A program made the position numbers and the translations under genes. A stretch of 64,000 nt of DNA from Chromatiaceae bacterium (GTDB taxonomy: Bacteria; Pseudomonadota; Gammaproteobacteria; Chromatiales; Chromatiaceae): positions 1,302,001-1,366,000 of the forward strand of contig JACKMK010000001.1 in the NCBI GenBank assembly GCA_024235395.1. The letters are read 5' to 3'. Shown piece after piece: positions 18,497 to 27,778 of the stretch (position 1 is its first letter; the number at the start of each line of letters is the position of its first letter). A model generated the notes under the pieces. The model was not told where the DNA came from and made no database searches. It saw only the letters and a program-made list of their open reading frames with translations.

Positions 18497-18985
18497 ATGG
18501 AAAAGATGTTCGAGAACCTGTTGTATTCGAGCCGCTGGCTGCTGGCGCCGATCTACATCGGACTGAGCCTTGCGCTGCTGGCGATCGGTGTGAAGTTCTT
18601 CCAGGAGGTGCTGCACATACTCCCGCATGTGCTGGAGACATCGGAGGCGGACCTGGTGCTGGTGGTGCTCAGCCTGGTCGATATCGCACTGGTTGGCGGC
18701 CTGCTGGTCATGGTGATGCTCAGCGGTTATGAGAATTTCGTATCGCGCATCGACATCAGGGAAGGCGCCGAAAAACTCGACTGGCTCGGCAAACTGGACT
18801 CCGGCTCGCTGAAACAGAAGGTGGCCGCCTCGATCGTTGCCATATCGTCCATCCATCTGCTGAAGGCCTTCATGAACGCGCAGCACATCGAGAACGACAA
18901 GCTGATGTGGTACGTCATCATCCACCTCACGTTCGTCGTCTCGGCGTTGGGCATGACCCTGGCAGACCGCATGAACCAACACTGA
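18497..18985 (+). CDS. UPF0114 (YqhA-like) inner-membrane protein
   Basis: A 162-residue protein with three to four predicted membrane helices: [20 protein letters not shown] near residue 15, [20 protein letters not shown] near 55, and one near the C-terminus ([18 protein letters not shown]). The stretch SGYENFVSR is typical of UPF0114/TIGR00645. No biochemical function is established for the family. It lies 16 bases after cbbQ and 13 before cbbO, on the same strand, so it is almost certainly cotranscribed with the activase genes. A role in anchoring or regulating CbbQO is speculation from position. Confidence 0.88.
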   Translation: MEKMFENLLYSSRWLLAPIYIGLSLALLAIGVKFFQEVLHILPHVLETSEADLVLVVLSLVDIALVGGLLVMVMLSGYENFVSRIDIREGAEKLDWLGKLDSGSLKQKVAASIVAISSIHLLKAFMNAQHIENDKLMWYVIIHLTFVVSALGMTLADRMNQH

Positions 18986-18998
18986 ACCGGGGCCTCGC

Positions 18999-21389
18999 AT
19001 GTCGGTAGATTTCTCGGAATACGTCACCTGTCTCGACAAGGAAGATCACGAGCACATCGAGGCACTCGAATCCTCGTACCACGAGGCGCAGCGGGTCATG
19101 TCGCCACGCGGCCTGCAGAATTACCTCGAGGGCATGCGCGCCTTCTGCACCCTGGGTCGTGGCCAGGACCTGGTGCTGACCTATGTGCAGGAGATGCCGG
19201 GCGTAGCCAGGGAGGTCGGCGAAGACATCATCCCGGACATCGTCGAGGGCATGATGAAGCTGGCTTCGCATACTTCCGGCAGCGTGATCACGCTGATCGT
19301 TGCCAACCTGCCTTTGGCGGCGTCCCGTCTCGGCGATGCCGAAGTGATGCGCGGATTCCTCAAGCTGCTGCATCAGATGACCGGCAAGGCCCCGCGCGGG
19401 CTGCGGCCGATGATGGAAAACCTCGACGAACTGTTGTCCAAGCTGACCCTGGGCGGCCTGCGTCGCTGGGTGATGTTCGGCGCACAGGCCCACCAGCGCG
19501 ACCTCGACGGCCAACTCGCCTATTTCGCACTGAAGACCGAGTCGTCGAAGGCGATCCTCAAGTCCGAGCGTCGCGGCACCCTGTTCGTCAACAACCAACG
19601 CAAGCTCAACTTCTACCTGCGCGCGCTGTGGGCGCGCTCGTTCTTCATGCGCCCGACTGCCGGGGACTTTGAATCGCGCCAGGGTATCCGGCCGCATATC
19701 GAGCACTTCCAGATCCACGTGCCGGACGCTTTCGACCCGTTCCGCGGCATCGACGGCATGGAGATCTACCGCGCCACCGTTGCACACTGTGCCGCCCATA
19801 TGGTGTACACGCGCGAGCCGATCTCCGCCGAACAGTTGTCCCAGGCACAGATGCGCATGATCGAGCTGTTCGAGGATGCGCGCGTCGAATACCTTGCCTA
19901 CCGTGAGTTCCCCGGCCTGCGCAAGCTGTGGCTGCAGTTCTTCACGGCGCAGCCAGACAAAGATGACGACTTCGGTCAGCCGCACGAGACCATGGACCTG
20001 ATGATGCGCACCACCCGTGCCATCATGGACCGCGACTATCGTGACGAGATCGATGTCATCAACCAGGTGGCCGACGACTTCGTCATGAAGCTGGAAGAAG
20101 ATCCGTACAGTCCGCGCCTTGCGTGGATGGCCGGCGTCGACTTCTACAATCGCATTGTCGAGATCGCAAAGATCCCGAGCGTGCGCATTCTCTCCGAATG
20201 GCCGATCCCCTACCGCGACGATAACCGTTACTTCTGGGACTTCTCCGAAAACATGTTCGAGACGCAGGGCATCGACTACCTGCCGAGTTCCCAGCAGACC
20301 GTGCGCAAATACGTCAGCGTCATGGAGATGGTCAACGAGATCGACTCCGAGATGAAGGACGACAATCCGCAAGAGGTCTGGGTGCTCGACACGGAGTTGT
20401 TCCCCTACGAGGACGACCTGGAGACCACCCAGAGCTACAACCAGTCCGAAGGCGTCGAGCCGGTCTCGGATCCTTACCATTACAACGAGTGGGATTACCA
20501 CGTGCAGCTCGCGCGTCCGGACTGGGCGACCGTGATAGAGCGCAAACAGGGCAAGGGGGCTCCGGAGGTCATGGATGAGATCCTGACCAAGCACAAGCCG
20601 ATCGCATCGCGCATCCGCCACATCATCGATGCGCTGCAGCCCCAGGGCATCGTACGCCGGCGCGGCTACGAGGAAGGCGAGGAACTGGATCTGAACGCCG
20701 CCGTGCGCGCGATGATCGATATCCGCCGCGGCATCATGCCGGACCCCAGAATCAACATCCGCATAACCCGGCATATCCGCGATCTGTCGATCGTGCTGTT
20801 GCTCGACCTGTCGGAGTCGACCAATGAGAAGATCGGCGACATCGCCGAAGGTGAAAAAGGCTACGACGACCAGCCCAGCATCCTCGACCTGACACGCGAG
20901 TCCGCCGGCCTGCTGGCCTGGGCGATCGACTCGATCGGCGACAACTTCGCCGTGCACGGCTTCGCCTCGGACGGCCGCCACGACGTACAGTACTACCGCT
21001 TCAAGGATTTTGAGCAGCACTACGACGACGAGGCGAAGTCGCGCATGGCCGGCATGAAGGGCAACCTCTCGACGCGTATGGGAGCGGCGCTGCGCCACGC
21101 CGGATGGCACCTGACCCAACAGAATGCCCAGAAGCGACTGGTATTGCTGGTCACCGACGGTGAACCGGCGGATATCGACGAGCGCGACCCGCAGTACCTG
21201 CGCCACGATGCCAAGAAGGCGGTCGAGGATCTCGCGATGCAGGGGATCTACACCTATTGCCTGACCCTCGATCCGAACGCCGACCGCTACGTGGCCCGCA
21301 TCTTCGGTGAGAACAACTATTCGATCGTCGACAACGTGGAGCGGTTGCCGGAGCGTCTGCCCAACGTGTTCGCCGCACTGACCGGTTAG
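18999..21389 (+). CDS. cbbO: RuBisCO activase adaptor CbbO with vWA domain
   Basis: A 796-residue protein matching CbbO/NorD. A large helical N-terminal region is followed by a C-terminal von Willebrand factor A domain from about residue 590. The MIDAS motif DLSES is at about 603, and VTDGEPADID about 120 residues on. CbbO binds RuBisCO and stimulates the CbbQ ATPase, giving activase function. There is an acidic linker (residues ~445-480) before the vWA domain. The final nine codons and the stop are the first segment of a 138-bp tandem repeat that continues downstream. A long open frame on the opposite strand is a codon-bias artefact. Confidence 0.94.
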   Translation: MSVDFSEYVTCLDKEDHEHIEALESSYHEAQRVMSPRGLQNYLEGMRAFCTLGRGQDLVLTYVQEMPGVAREVGEDIIPDIVEGMMKLASHTSGSVITLIVANLPLAASRLGDAEVMRGFLKLLHQMTGKAPRGLRPMMENLDELLSKLTLGGLRRWVMFGAQAHQRDLDGQLAYFALKTESSKAILKSERRGTLFVNNQRKLNFYLRALWARSFFMRPTAGDFESRQGIRPHIEHFQIHVPDAFDPFRGIDGMEIYRATVAHCAAHMVYTREPISAEQLSQAQMRMIELFEDARVEYLAYREFPGLRKLWLQFFTAQPDKDDDFGQPHETMDLMMRTTRAIMDRDYRDEIDVINQVADDFVMKLEEDPYSPRLAWMAGVDFYNRIVEIAKIPSVRILSEWPIPYRDDNRYFWDFSENMFETQGIDYLPSSQQTVRKYVSVMEMVNEIDSEMKDDNPQEVWVLDTELFPYEDDLETTQSYNQSEGVEPVSDPYHYNEWDYHVQLARPDWATVIERKQGKGAPEVMDEILTKHKPIASRIRHIIDALQPQGIVRRRGYEEGEELDLNAAVRAMIDIRRGIMPDPRINIRITRHIRDLSIVLLLDLSESTNEKIGDIAEGEKGYDDQPSILDLTRESAGLLAWAIDSIGDNFAVHGFASDGRHDVQYYRFKDFEQHYDDEAKSRMAGMKGNLSTRMGAALRHAGWHLTQQNAQKRLVLLVTDGEPADIDERDPQYLRHDAKKAVEDLAMQGIYTYCLTLDPNADRYVARIFGENNYSIVDNVERLPERLPNVFAALTG

Positions 21390-21662
21390 GCCATCCGTGG
21401 CGCGGCTCCAGCCGTTTGATTCAGCCCCGGCCCTGCCCGCCCTGGCAGGGCGTTCGCACCGCTGCGTCATGCCGCCGGCATGACGGTCGGCACTCACCCC
21501 AACGTGTTCGCGGCGTTGACCGGTTAGGCCATCCCTGGCGCGGCTCCAGCCGTTTGATTCAGCCCCGGCCCTGCCCGCCCTGGCAGGGCGTTCGCACCGC
21601 TGCGTCATGCCACCGGCATGACGGTCGGCACTCACCCCAACGTGTTCGCCGCATTGACGGGA
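21360..21662. repeat. 138-bp tandem repeat including the cbbO 3' end
   Basis: Two full copies (21360-21497 and 21498-21635) and a partial third (21636 to about 21662) are spaced exactly 138 bases apart and differ at only a few positions. Each copy begins with the codons for the cbbO C-terminus (PNVFAALTG and stop). It also carries two perfect hairpins: GCCCTGCC with its complement around a six-base loop (21430-21451 in copy 1), and CGTCATGCC with its complement around a three-base loop (21465-21485). In copy 2 the stem is kept while the loop base changes. The region fills the gap between convergent cbbO and the EAL gene and may act as a bidirectional terminator. Confidence 0.92.
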
Positions 21663-21699
21663 AAGTCGGTCACCGCGCACGGAACCCGTCCACCCCGGC

Positions 21700-23604
21700 T
21701 CACCTGAGCACGTCTTTCAACGGCACCGGTGAACCGATCCAGAAGCCCTGCTGGTAGTCCACGCCGATCTCGGAGAGCATCTCGGACATTGCGCTCGATT
21801 CGACATACTCAGCGACCGTCCGGATGCCCATCACCCTGGCGATATCATGCACCGAGCGCACGATCGCCCGGCTCACCGGATCCACCAGCACCTCGCGAAT
21901 CAGCAGGCCATCGATCTTCAGCAGGTCGACGGGCAGGTCGCGCAGGTTCAGGTAGGACGCATGACCACTGCCGAAATCGTCCAGCGCGAAGTGACAACCG
22001 ATCTCACGCAGCGTGCGCATGAAGCGTTGCGCGGCCTCTATATCCGAGATCGCCGCGGTCTCGGTAAGCTCGAAGCAGACCCGCGCCGGCGCGAGGCCGC
22101 TGACCTCGAACTGCTCGACGACGTACGCAAGAAACTCCTCGTCACCGATCGAGTGGCCGGACAGATTGATCGTAAACAGTCCGCCACGGCCTACCTCGGT
22201 GGACGAACCGGCGATGTCACGCAGCGCCTCACGGACGACCCAGCGATCGATCCTGACCGACAGGCCGTAGCGTTCCGCCACCGGCAGAAACAATCCTGCC
22301 GGCAGGATGCCTCCCTGCGCGTCACGGTTGCGCAGCAGGATCTCGTGGCGCACCACCTCGACGGCACGGCCTGCGCCACCATGGCTTATCCGCGCAATCG
22401 GCTGTGCGAACAGAGTCAAGGTATTGTCCTTCAGCGCATGCGACAGTTCGCTCAGCAGCCACGCGTCGTCCAGGATCCGCCGCCGCGGCGTAGAGGTCTT
22501 GAAGAATCGTACCGTGCCACCGCCGTGGCGCTGCGCCTCGCGACAGGCATCGCGCGCCTGCTCGATAAGTTCGCCGGCCGACCGGATTTCGCCGCCCGTG
22601 GCGCTGATCCCGATGCTGATGCTGATGCTGACGTCCAGTGGCCGGCTCGCCGGCAGCAGGCGCAACGGCTGAACGCATCCAATCAGGGTCTGCGCAGCTT
22701 GAGCGACGTAGTCCGCGGAGCCCGGACTGACAACGACGCAGAACTGGTCACCGGCGAGGCGCGCCACGGCATACTCGTCACCCATCTGGCTGCGCAGCAA
22801 CTCGGACAGCATTCTGATCACGCGGTCCGCGGCAACCGCGCCGCCGATCTCCTCGATGATCCCGAAGCGATCGACATCCAGGTACAGCACGTACGCCGAC
22901 AGCGCATCGGCCTGCCCGCCCTCCAGCAGGCGCTGCAGGCGGTCTTCGACCGCGATGCGATTCAGCAAGCCGGTTTTCGGGTCCCGTGTCTCGCGTGCAA
23001 CCGCGTGGCCTGTTTCGCCGGGCCGCTGCCCGGCGACGGCCGGCGACAGTTCGCCGCGACTTTCCTGGCAGCCGCTCTGCGGAGGTCCGGCGGCAACGTC
23101 GGGGGCGCGCTGATTGAGCGCCAGCTGCAGCACGCCGACGAACAGTTCGAGCATACCCTGGTGAGGGCGCACGCCATGCGGACGATCGCTGCACACCGCG
23201 ACGCAACCGACCGCGTAGCTGCCTGAGTGGATTGGGAGTGCCAGCACGCTGCGACACGCCTCGAACGCATCGTTCGCGACGTCTGGCTCGACCACCGGGC
23301 TGTCGGTTTCGACCGCGACCCGACAGGCCTCGGCACTGATCACTGCCGCCTCATCGCTTGGCAGGCTGACGGCCAACGGCGCACAGGTATCACCGCCCCC
23401 TGGCACCTGGGCGTTCGCTTGCAGGCGAATGACGCATCCCGAGAATGCGGGGTGTTCCATCAGCACCCGGGCGGCATGCCGCAACAGGTCTTCGACTGGA
23501 CGTCGCTGCGCCCCTGCCAGCAGGCGGCGCAGCGACACCAGGGCGTCGAGCAGGGAGAGGATGCCGCGGTTCGCGCGGCCGTGCGGGGGACGCTTGCCGC
23601 TCAT
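21700..23604 (-). CDS. GGDEF-EAL c-di-GMP protein with degenerate GGDEF site
   Basis: A 634-residue protein. The N-terminal 200 residues resemble a GAF-like sensor. A GGDEF domain (about 205-370) has LDVDRFGIIEEIGG, but its signature is AGDQF instead of GGDEF, so cyclase activity is doubtful. The EAL domain (about 385-630) retains the catalytic set: EILLR in place of EALLR, TINLSG, CFELTET, LDDFGSGHASYL, LLKIDG and AEYVE. It is therefore probably a phosphodiesterase regulated by its GGDEF domain. The start at 23604 overlaps the stop of the upstream HDOD gene by four bases (ATGA). Confidence 0.9.
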   Translation of the reverse strand: MSGKRPPHGRANRGILSLLDALVSLRRLLAGAQRRPVEDLLRHAARVLMEHPAFSGCVIRLQANAQVPGGGDTCAPLAVSLPSDEAAVISAEACRVAVETDSPVVEPDVANDAFEACRSVLALPIHSGSYAVGCVAVCSDRPHGVRPHQGMLELFVGVLQLALNQRAPDVAAGPPQSGCQESRGELSPAVAGQRPGETGHAVARETRDPKTGLLNRIAVEDRLQRLLEGGQADALSAYVLYLDVDRFGIIEEIGGAVAADRVIRMLSELLRSQMGDEYAVARLAGDQFCVVVSPGSADYVAQAAQTLIGCVQPLRLLPASRPLDVSISISIGISATGGEIRSAGELIEQARDACREAQRHGGGTVRFFKTSTPRRRILDDAWLLSELSHALKDNTLTLFAQPIARISHGGAGRAVEVVRHEILLRNRDAQGGILPAGLFLPVAERYGLSVRIDRWVVREALRDIAGSSTEVGRGGLFTINLSGHSIGDEEFLAYVVEQFEVSGLAPARVCFELTETAAISDIEAAQRFMRTLREIGCHFALDDFGSGHASYLNLRDLPVDLLKIDGLLIREVLVDPVSRAIVRSVHDIARVMGIRTVAEYVESSAMSEMLSEIGVDYQQGFWIGSPVPLKDVLR

Positions 23605-24524
23605 CTGCCGACTCCAACCAGGGCGCGCGCGAGTTGTTCGATGTTCTCGACCCGCTGTTGCCAACGTTCCAGCGCCCGATGCAGACCCTCGGAACCGATT
23701 CCCAGGGTACGCAGCTCGTCCGCAATCGACGTCTCGCAGGCCGCAGGATCCAGGTCCCGCAGCTGGGCCTTCGCGAGGCAGTCGGCGACCCGGATCAACG
23801 CAGCCAGCCCGGCGAAGGGTCCGCTGTAGCCCGAGTCGCGGTGAGCGATCATCGCCATGGTGAACGGCGTTGGGAGGCCCCAGGCGATCGCCACCTCGCC
23901 CCCGGCGGCCGTGTAGTCGATGCCAAGGATCTCGCGCTGAATCGTGCACAGCGACCGCGACGGCTCCTGGGCGCGCCGTTTCAGCGCCTCATCCAGACCC
24001 TCGGGCGCGACATCGGCCAACACCAGCATTCCCAAGCTGTGCAGCAGGCCCGCGAGATACGCCGGGCGCAGCTCGTCCGCCGCACCCTCGGTCGCGAGCG
24101 GTGCCAGCAGCTGCGCCAGCGTCGCCACCATCATGGCGTGCTTCCAGTAGAAGGTCTGGTCGAACTGCGCGCAGTTCGACACGCTGAAGGGTTGACTGAG
24201 GATCAGCGATATCGAGATGTCGCGGACCAGATTCAGCCCAAGCAGGCGCATCACCGCATCCGTGATGTTCTGCGCAGGCTTGGGCGTGTGGAAATAGGCC
24301 GAGGATGCGATGCCCATGATGCGCGCGGCGAGCGCGGGGGTTTGCTCGATCAGCTCGATCAGCTGCAAGATATCGAGATCCGGGTCCACCAGCAGGCTGA
24401 GCAGCTGCTGGGAATGCCGTGGCAGCGGCGGCAGTGCGATCACGCCGCGTATGCGGTGCCGGTTGCGCGTGCCATTGGGCTCGCCACCTTGCCCGTTCAT
24501 CGAGTTGTCGGAAGATTCACTCAT
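23601..24524 (-). CDS. HDOD-domain protein
   Basis: A 307-residue protein dominated by an HDOD domain (residues ~28-230). LPPLPRHSQQLLSLL opens it, then IEQTPALAARIMGIASSAYF and LLGLNLVRDISISLIL, with LAGLLHSLGMLVLAD downstream. HDOD proteins are non-catalytic HD-like modules often paired with c-di-GMP signalling. Coupled translation with the GGDEF-EAL gene implies that the two work in one pathway. No output domain is attached. It is transcribed leftward, divergent from the CadC-like regulator. Confidence 0.88.
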   Translation of the reverse strand: MSESSDNSMNGQGGEPNGTRNRHRIRGVIALPPLPRHSQQLLSLLVDPDLDILQLIELIEQTPALAARIMGIASSAYFHTPKPAQNITDAVMRLLGLNLVRDISISLILSQPFSVSNCAQFDQTFYWKHAMMVATLAQLLAPLATEGAADELRPAYLAGLLHSLGMLVLADVAPEGLDEALKRRAQEPSRSLCTIQREILGIDYTAAGGEVAIAWGLPTPFTMAMIAHRDSGYSGPFAGLAALIRVADCLAKAQLRDLDPAACETSIADELRTLGIGSEGLHRALERWQQRVENIEQLARALVGVGR

Positions 24525-24667
24525 GCCCCACGCACTGGGTTGTCGGGTACGCGGGATAAAGGAATATCAGGCCCAGGAGGCGGCGTCCTGAGCACCACCT
24601 GATGATTGTCTGATGTTTTCCTAAAGAATGGATTTTTATTTTTATAACAATAAATTAGGGACCAATC

Positions 24668-26920
24668 GTGCAACCTGAAACTCCAGACGAGGGACTGCGG
24701 ATCGGCGCCTGGCGACTGCTCCCGTCGCTCAATCTGCTGCGCCGCGGCGGCGAGGAGGTGCGACTCGAGCCGCGCCATGTCGACCTGCTGGTCTACCTCG
24801 CCCGCCGACCCGGTGAGGTCGTCTCGGCCGAGCAGATCCTCGACGACGTCTGGCGCGGCCAGGTGGTGGGCGACAACTCGGTCTACCAGGCCATGGCCCG
24901 GCTACGCAGGGCGCTGGGTGACGACGCGCAGAACCCGACCTACATCGAGACGGTGCCGAAGCGCGGCTACCGCCTGATTGCCGCGATCCATCAGATGCCG
25001 AGCAGTGATGCCGAGGCGACGCCGCAGCACGGGCCGAACGCGGTATCGCCCCCACGCTGGTGGCCCCTCCTGGTGGCCGGCGCGATCGCACTGCTGGCTG
25101 CGCTGGCGTGGTGGCACTGGCGCCCAACCGACCCACCTGCTGCACCACGCACCGCACTGGTGCTGCCATTCGCGGCGCTGACCGACGAGGCCACCGACCA
25201 CAACATCGCCGAAGGGTTTTCGATCGAACTGGCCGATGCTCTGGGAAGGGCCCCAGACCTGCGTGTCGTGGGACCGGTGTCGGCCGGTCTGGCGGCTGAA
25301 TCGACCGCCAGCGACCTTCCGAACGTCGGGCGGCGCCTCGACGCCGACCTGGTGATCGCCGGCAGCATCCGGCGCTCCGGTGACGCGCTGCGCGTTGCCG
25401 CCCGCATCGTCGACGCGAGGGACGGCCGGCAACTGTGGAGCCGCATCGACGACTTCGCCGAGAGCGACATCTTCACCGCCCAGCAAGCGCTCGGAGGCAG
25501 AATGGCGGCCTTCCTCGCAGGCCGCGACACAGAAGACACCGCGGACAATCGAGACACGGACGCGGGGCACGATGTACAGGCCTACGACTTTTTCCTGCTC
25601 GGCCGTTACCACCGCGCACGACGCTCGCCACTCAGCCTGGAGCGCGCCGCGGAGTTCTTTCACCAGGCGCTACAGCGGGAACCCGGCTTCACCGCCGCAC
25701 GCATCGAGCTGGCGACCACCCAACTGCTGCTCTCGTTCTACGGCAGACTGCCTTTGGACCAGGCGGTCGCGATCGCCGCACCCTTGCTCGATGGCGTCCT
25801 CGCCAAGGCCGGCAGCGCACCGGAAGCGCTCGCCGCGGTCGGCCTGTCGCACTACCTGAAGGGTGAATACGGCGTCGCCGAGGATTACCTGATACGCGCC
25901 ACTACGCAGTTCCCCAACCGTGCGGAACCTTGGATGTGGCTCGGCCTTGCGCGCCGCCAGCAGGGCAAGCTGCTCGACGGTCTCGAGGCGCTGAAAAAGG
26001 CACACGAGTTGGAGCCCCTGTTCGCGACAGCGGCCATCAACTACGCCAATGCGCTGGCCTGGTCCGGTAAAGCCGCTGCCGCACAGGCGGTGCTCGAACC
26101 GCTGGCGGAGGCGGGCGACCCCCACCTGAAACGCACCCAGGCCGACATCGCGATCGAAAGCGGCGACCTGATCGCTGCGTACCGGTACGCACAGCAGGCA
26201 GTCGCGCTGGATCCGGAGTCGGAACTGGCGCGTGCCGGACTCGCGATGGTGCTCGCCTATCTCGGGCAGGAGGAATCCGCGATGCGCCTCGTCGGCGAAC
26301 TGAGCGACGGCAACACGCCGAGCCGTGCGACCCAGCGCTACCTCGACCGGCTGGGCGCGACCGCAACGGGCCTGTTCGGCACCCCCGCCCTGACCAGTCC
26401 GGATCCGCAACCACCGGCCCAGGCCAACGTGCCCGAGATCAGCTGGCGCCTGGCCCAGGCCCGAATCGGATTGAGCGCCTACCTGGACGGCGACTTTGCC
26501 ATTGCACAACCCCATCTGCGCAAAGCGCTCGAAGGCCGGATCTACCCCATCGAGCGCACCGACTACGACCTGTTCCTGTGTACCACGCTGGTGGACGTGC
26601 TGCGCCGTACGGGCGCCGCGGACGAATCCGCGCGATGGCTGGACCGCTGCACCGGCGAGATGTCCGCGAGCATCCGGCGCGGCTGGCGTACGCTCGCAAC
26701 CGGCTATGTCAAGGCGCGTCTGGCGATGCTGCACGGCACACCGACACGCGCGCTGGAACGTCTCGCCAGCCTGGTGAACCGGGGGTATCGCAACCGCAAC
26801 CTGCTGATGCGTGATCCGCTGTTCGAACCGCTGCGCTGCAAGGTGGGCTTTCGCAACAGTGCGCAGCAGATCGAGGACAAGGTCGAACAGGCCTGGGCAG
26901 AGGTCTCGACCGGCAGCTGA
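24668..26920 (+). CDS. CadC-like transmembrane transcription regulator with TPR region
   Basis: A 750-residue protein. Residues 8-105 form an OmpR/PhoB-type winged helix (EPRHVDLLVYLARRPGEVVS and VPKRGYRLIA). A single membrane helix is at about 131-151. Next comes a TolB/FlgO-like domain (ALVLPFAAL to GRQLWSR, about 162-275), then repeated TPR-like helices from about 300 to 650. The layout fits ToxR/CadC-type one-component regulators with a periplasmic sensor. The start is GTG at 24668, just behind an AT-rich leader. The effector and targets are unknown; it is divergent from HDOD/EAL. Confidence 0.85.
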   Translation: MQPETPDEGLRIGAWRLLPSLNLLRRGGEEVRLEPRHVDLLVYLARRPGEVVSAEQILDDVWRGQVVGDNSVYQAMARLRRALGDDAQNPTYIETVPKRGYRLIAAIHQMPSSDAEATPQHGPNAVSPPRWWPLLVAGAIALLAALAWWHWRPTDPPAAPRTALVLPFAALTDEATDHNIAEGFSIELADALGRAPDLRVVGPVSAGLAAESTASDLPNVGRRLDADLVIAGSIRRSGDALRVAARIVDARDGRQLWSRIDDFAESDIFTAQQALGGRMAAFLAGRDTEDTADNRDTDAGHDVQAYDFFLLGRYHRARRSPLSLERAAEFFHQALQREPGFTAARIELATTQLLLSFYGRLPLDQAVAIAAPLLDGVLAKAGSAPEALAAVGLSHYLKGEYGVAEDYLIRATTQFPNRAEPWMWLGLARRQQGKLLDGLEALKKAHELEPLFATAAINYANALAWSGKAAAAQAVLEPLAEAGDPHLKRTQADIAIESGDLIAAYRYAQQAVALDPESELARAGLAMVLAYLGQEESAMRLVGELSDGNTPSRATQRYLDRLGATATGLFGTPALTSPDPQPPAQANVPEISWRLAQARIGLSAYLDGDFAIAQPHLRKALEGRIYPIERTDYDLFLCTTLVDVLRRTGAADESARWLDRCTGEMSASIRRGWRTLATGYVKARLAMLHGTPTRALERLASLVNRGYRNRNLLMRDPLFEPLRCKVGFRNSAQQIEDKVEQAWAEVSTGS

Positions 26921-26939
26921 GGCAGCCGGATACGGAGAT

Positions 26940-27392
26940 TCAATCGCGACCGCGAAACGGCAGCACCTTCTTCGCGCGCGGTTCACAGCCGTTGTCCCGG
27001 GAACGTTGCTCGACCAGATCGAGCGACTTGGCGAAATCGCCGATCAGCCGGTTGTGCAGCTCGCGCGCCTCATCGTGGTAGTAGACGAGCTCGATCGGCG
27101 CGGGGTCGTTCAGATCGTCGCGACCCTGATCGCGACGGAACAACCAGGCAAGCATGATCAACCGGCCACCCTCGCCATCGCGGACCGCGTAGGCCTGGTT
27201 GTCGACGAAGATCACCTCGTTCTCGTCGATCACCGACTGCATCTGCATGCTGCGCACCGGCACGAACACATGCGCATACTGGCAACGCGACAGCATGAGT
27301 CGGCAACGGTTGTACAGTGCGGCCGGGATGGTCAGCCGTTCGCGCGCGATCTCATCGGGTCGAAAGAAGGTCTCGGTGGTAACCGTCGCCAT
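26940..27392 (-). CDS. Conserved hypothetical protein, 150 residues
   Basis: Not recognised. An ATG at 27392 gives MATVTTETFFRPDEIARERL; longer frames reach into the upstream gene and look non-coding. The protein is soluble, with no signal peptide. Features include LMLSRCQYAHVFVPVRSMQM, ENEVIFVDNQAYAVRDGEGG and ELVYYHDEARELHNRLI; the pattern of alternating strands suggests a beta-rich N-terminal half. It follows the next gene by 14 bases on the same strand, so the two form a small operon. Confidence 0.72.
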   Translation of the reverse strand: MATVTTETFFRPDEIARERLTIPAALYNRCRLMLSRCQYAHVFVPVRSMQMQSVIDENEVIFVDNQAYAVRDGEGGRLIMLAWLFRRDQGRDDLNDPAPIELVYYHDEARELHNRLIGDFAKSLDLVEQRSRDNGCEPRAKKVLPFRGRD

Positions 27393-27406
27393 GCACTCGC
27401 GCCACT

Positions 27407-27709
27407 TCAGTCGTTGTCGCCCAACTCGGGGTCCCAACCGAGGCTGCGTGCATTGGCGATCGCGCGATCGTAGATCTCGCCGTGTTTCGCTTTCAGCTCG
27501 GGTGGCAGGTTGGAAACCAGATGTCCGTACTTGTCCCACTCCTTGGAGACCTGGTCGTACAATGCATCGATTCCCTGGATCGTCCAACCCGCGCAGGTCT
27601 CGGTTTCCGGTATCAAACCAAACAGCCAGGCGTCCCGAATGATGTTGCCGGTCGGGTTCATGGCGCCCATTGGTTCCTTGTCAATCCCCATGTAGATCTT
27701 CTGACGCAT
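27407..27709 (-). CDS. Conserved hypothetical protein, 100 residues
   Basis: Not recognised. The start at 27709 gives MRQKIYMGIDKEPMGAMNPT with an AGGCAG-like site 10 bases upstream; a longer frame to 27787 would overlap the divergent phosphatase gene. The protein is small, soluble and rich in charged and aromatic residues (TIQGIDALYDQVSKEWDKYG). It has no cysteine pair or membrane helix that would hint at redox or transport function. It is first in a two-gene operon with the 150-residue protein downstream. Confidence 0.7.
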   Translation of the reverse strand: MRQKIYMGIDKEPMGAMNPTGNIIRDAWLFGLIPETETCAGWTIQGIDALYDQVSKEWDKYGHLVSNLPPELKAKHGEIYDRAIANARSLGWDPELGDND

Positions 27710-27778
27710 GCGCGGTATCTGCCTGGCAGTGTAATCTTGGGCCCATTCTAGCAAAGGCCCCGCACCGTTCGAACGCCG

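Noticed and set aside
15646..21389. Search for carboxysome genes around RuBisCO
   Set aside because: Form IA cbbL can belong to carboxysome operons, but none of the neighbours is a shell, CsoS2 or carbonic anhydrase gene.
21360..21662. Tandem repeat considered as a CRISPR array
   Set aside because: The unit is 138 bp and contiguous, with no short repeat/spacer alternation and no cas genes.
18927..21680. 917-codon open frame on the minus strand opposite cbbO
   Set aside because: It mirrors the codon bias of cbbO, has no family motif, and its repetitive N-terminus is only the reverse reading of the 138-bp DNA repeat.
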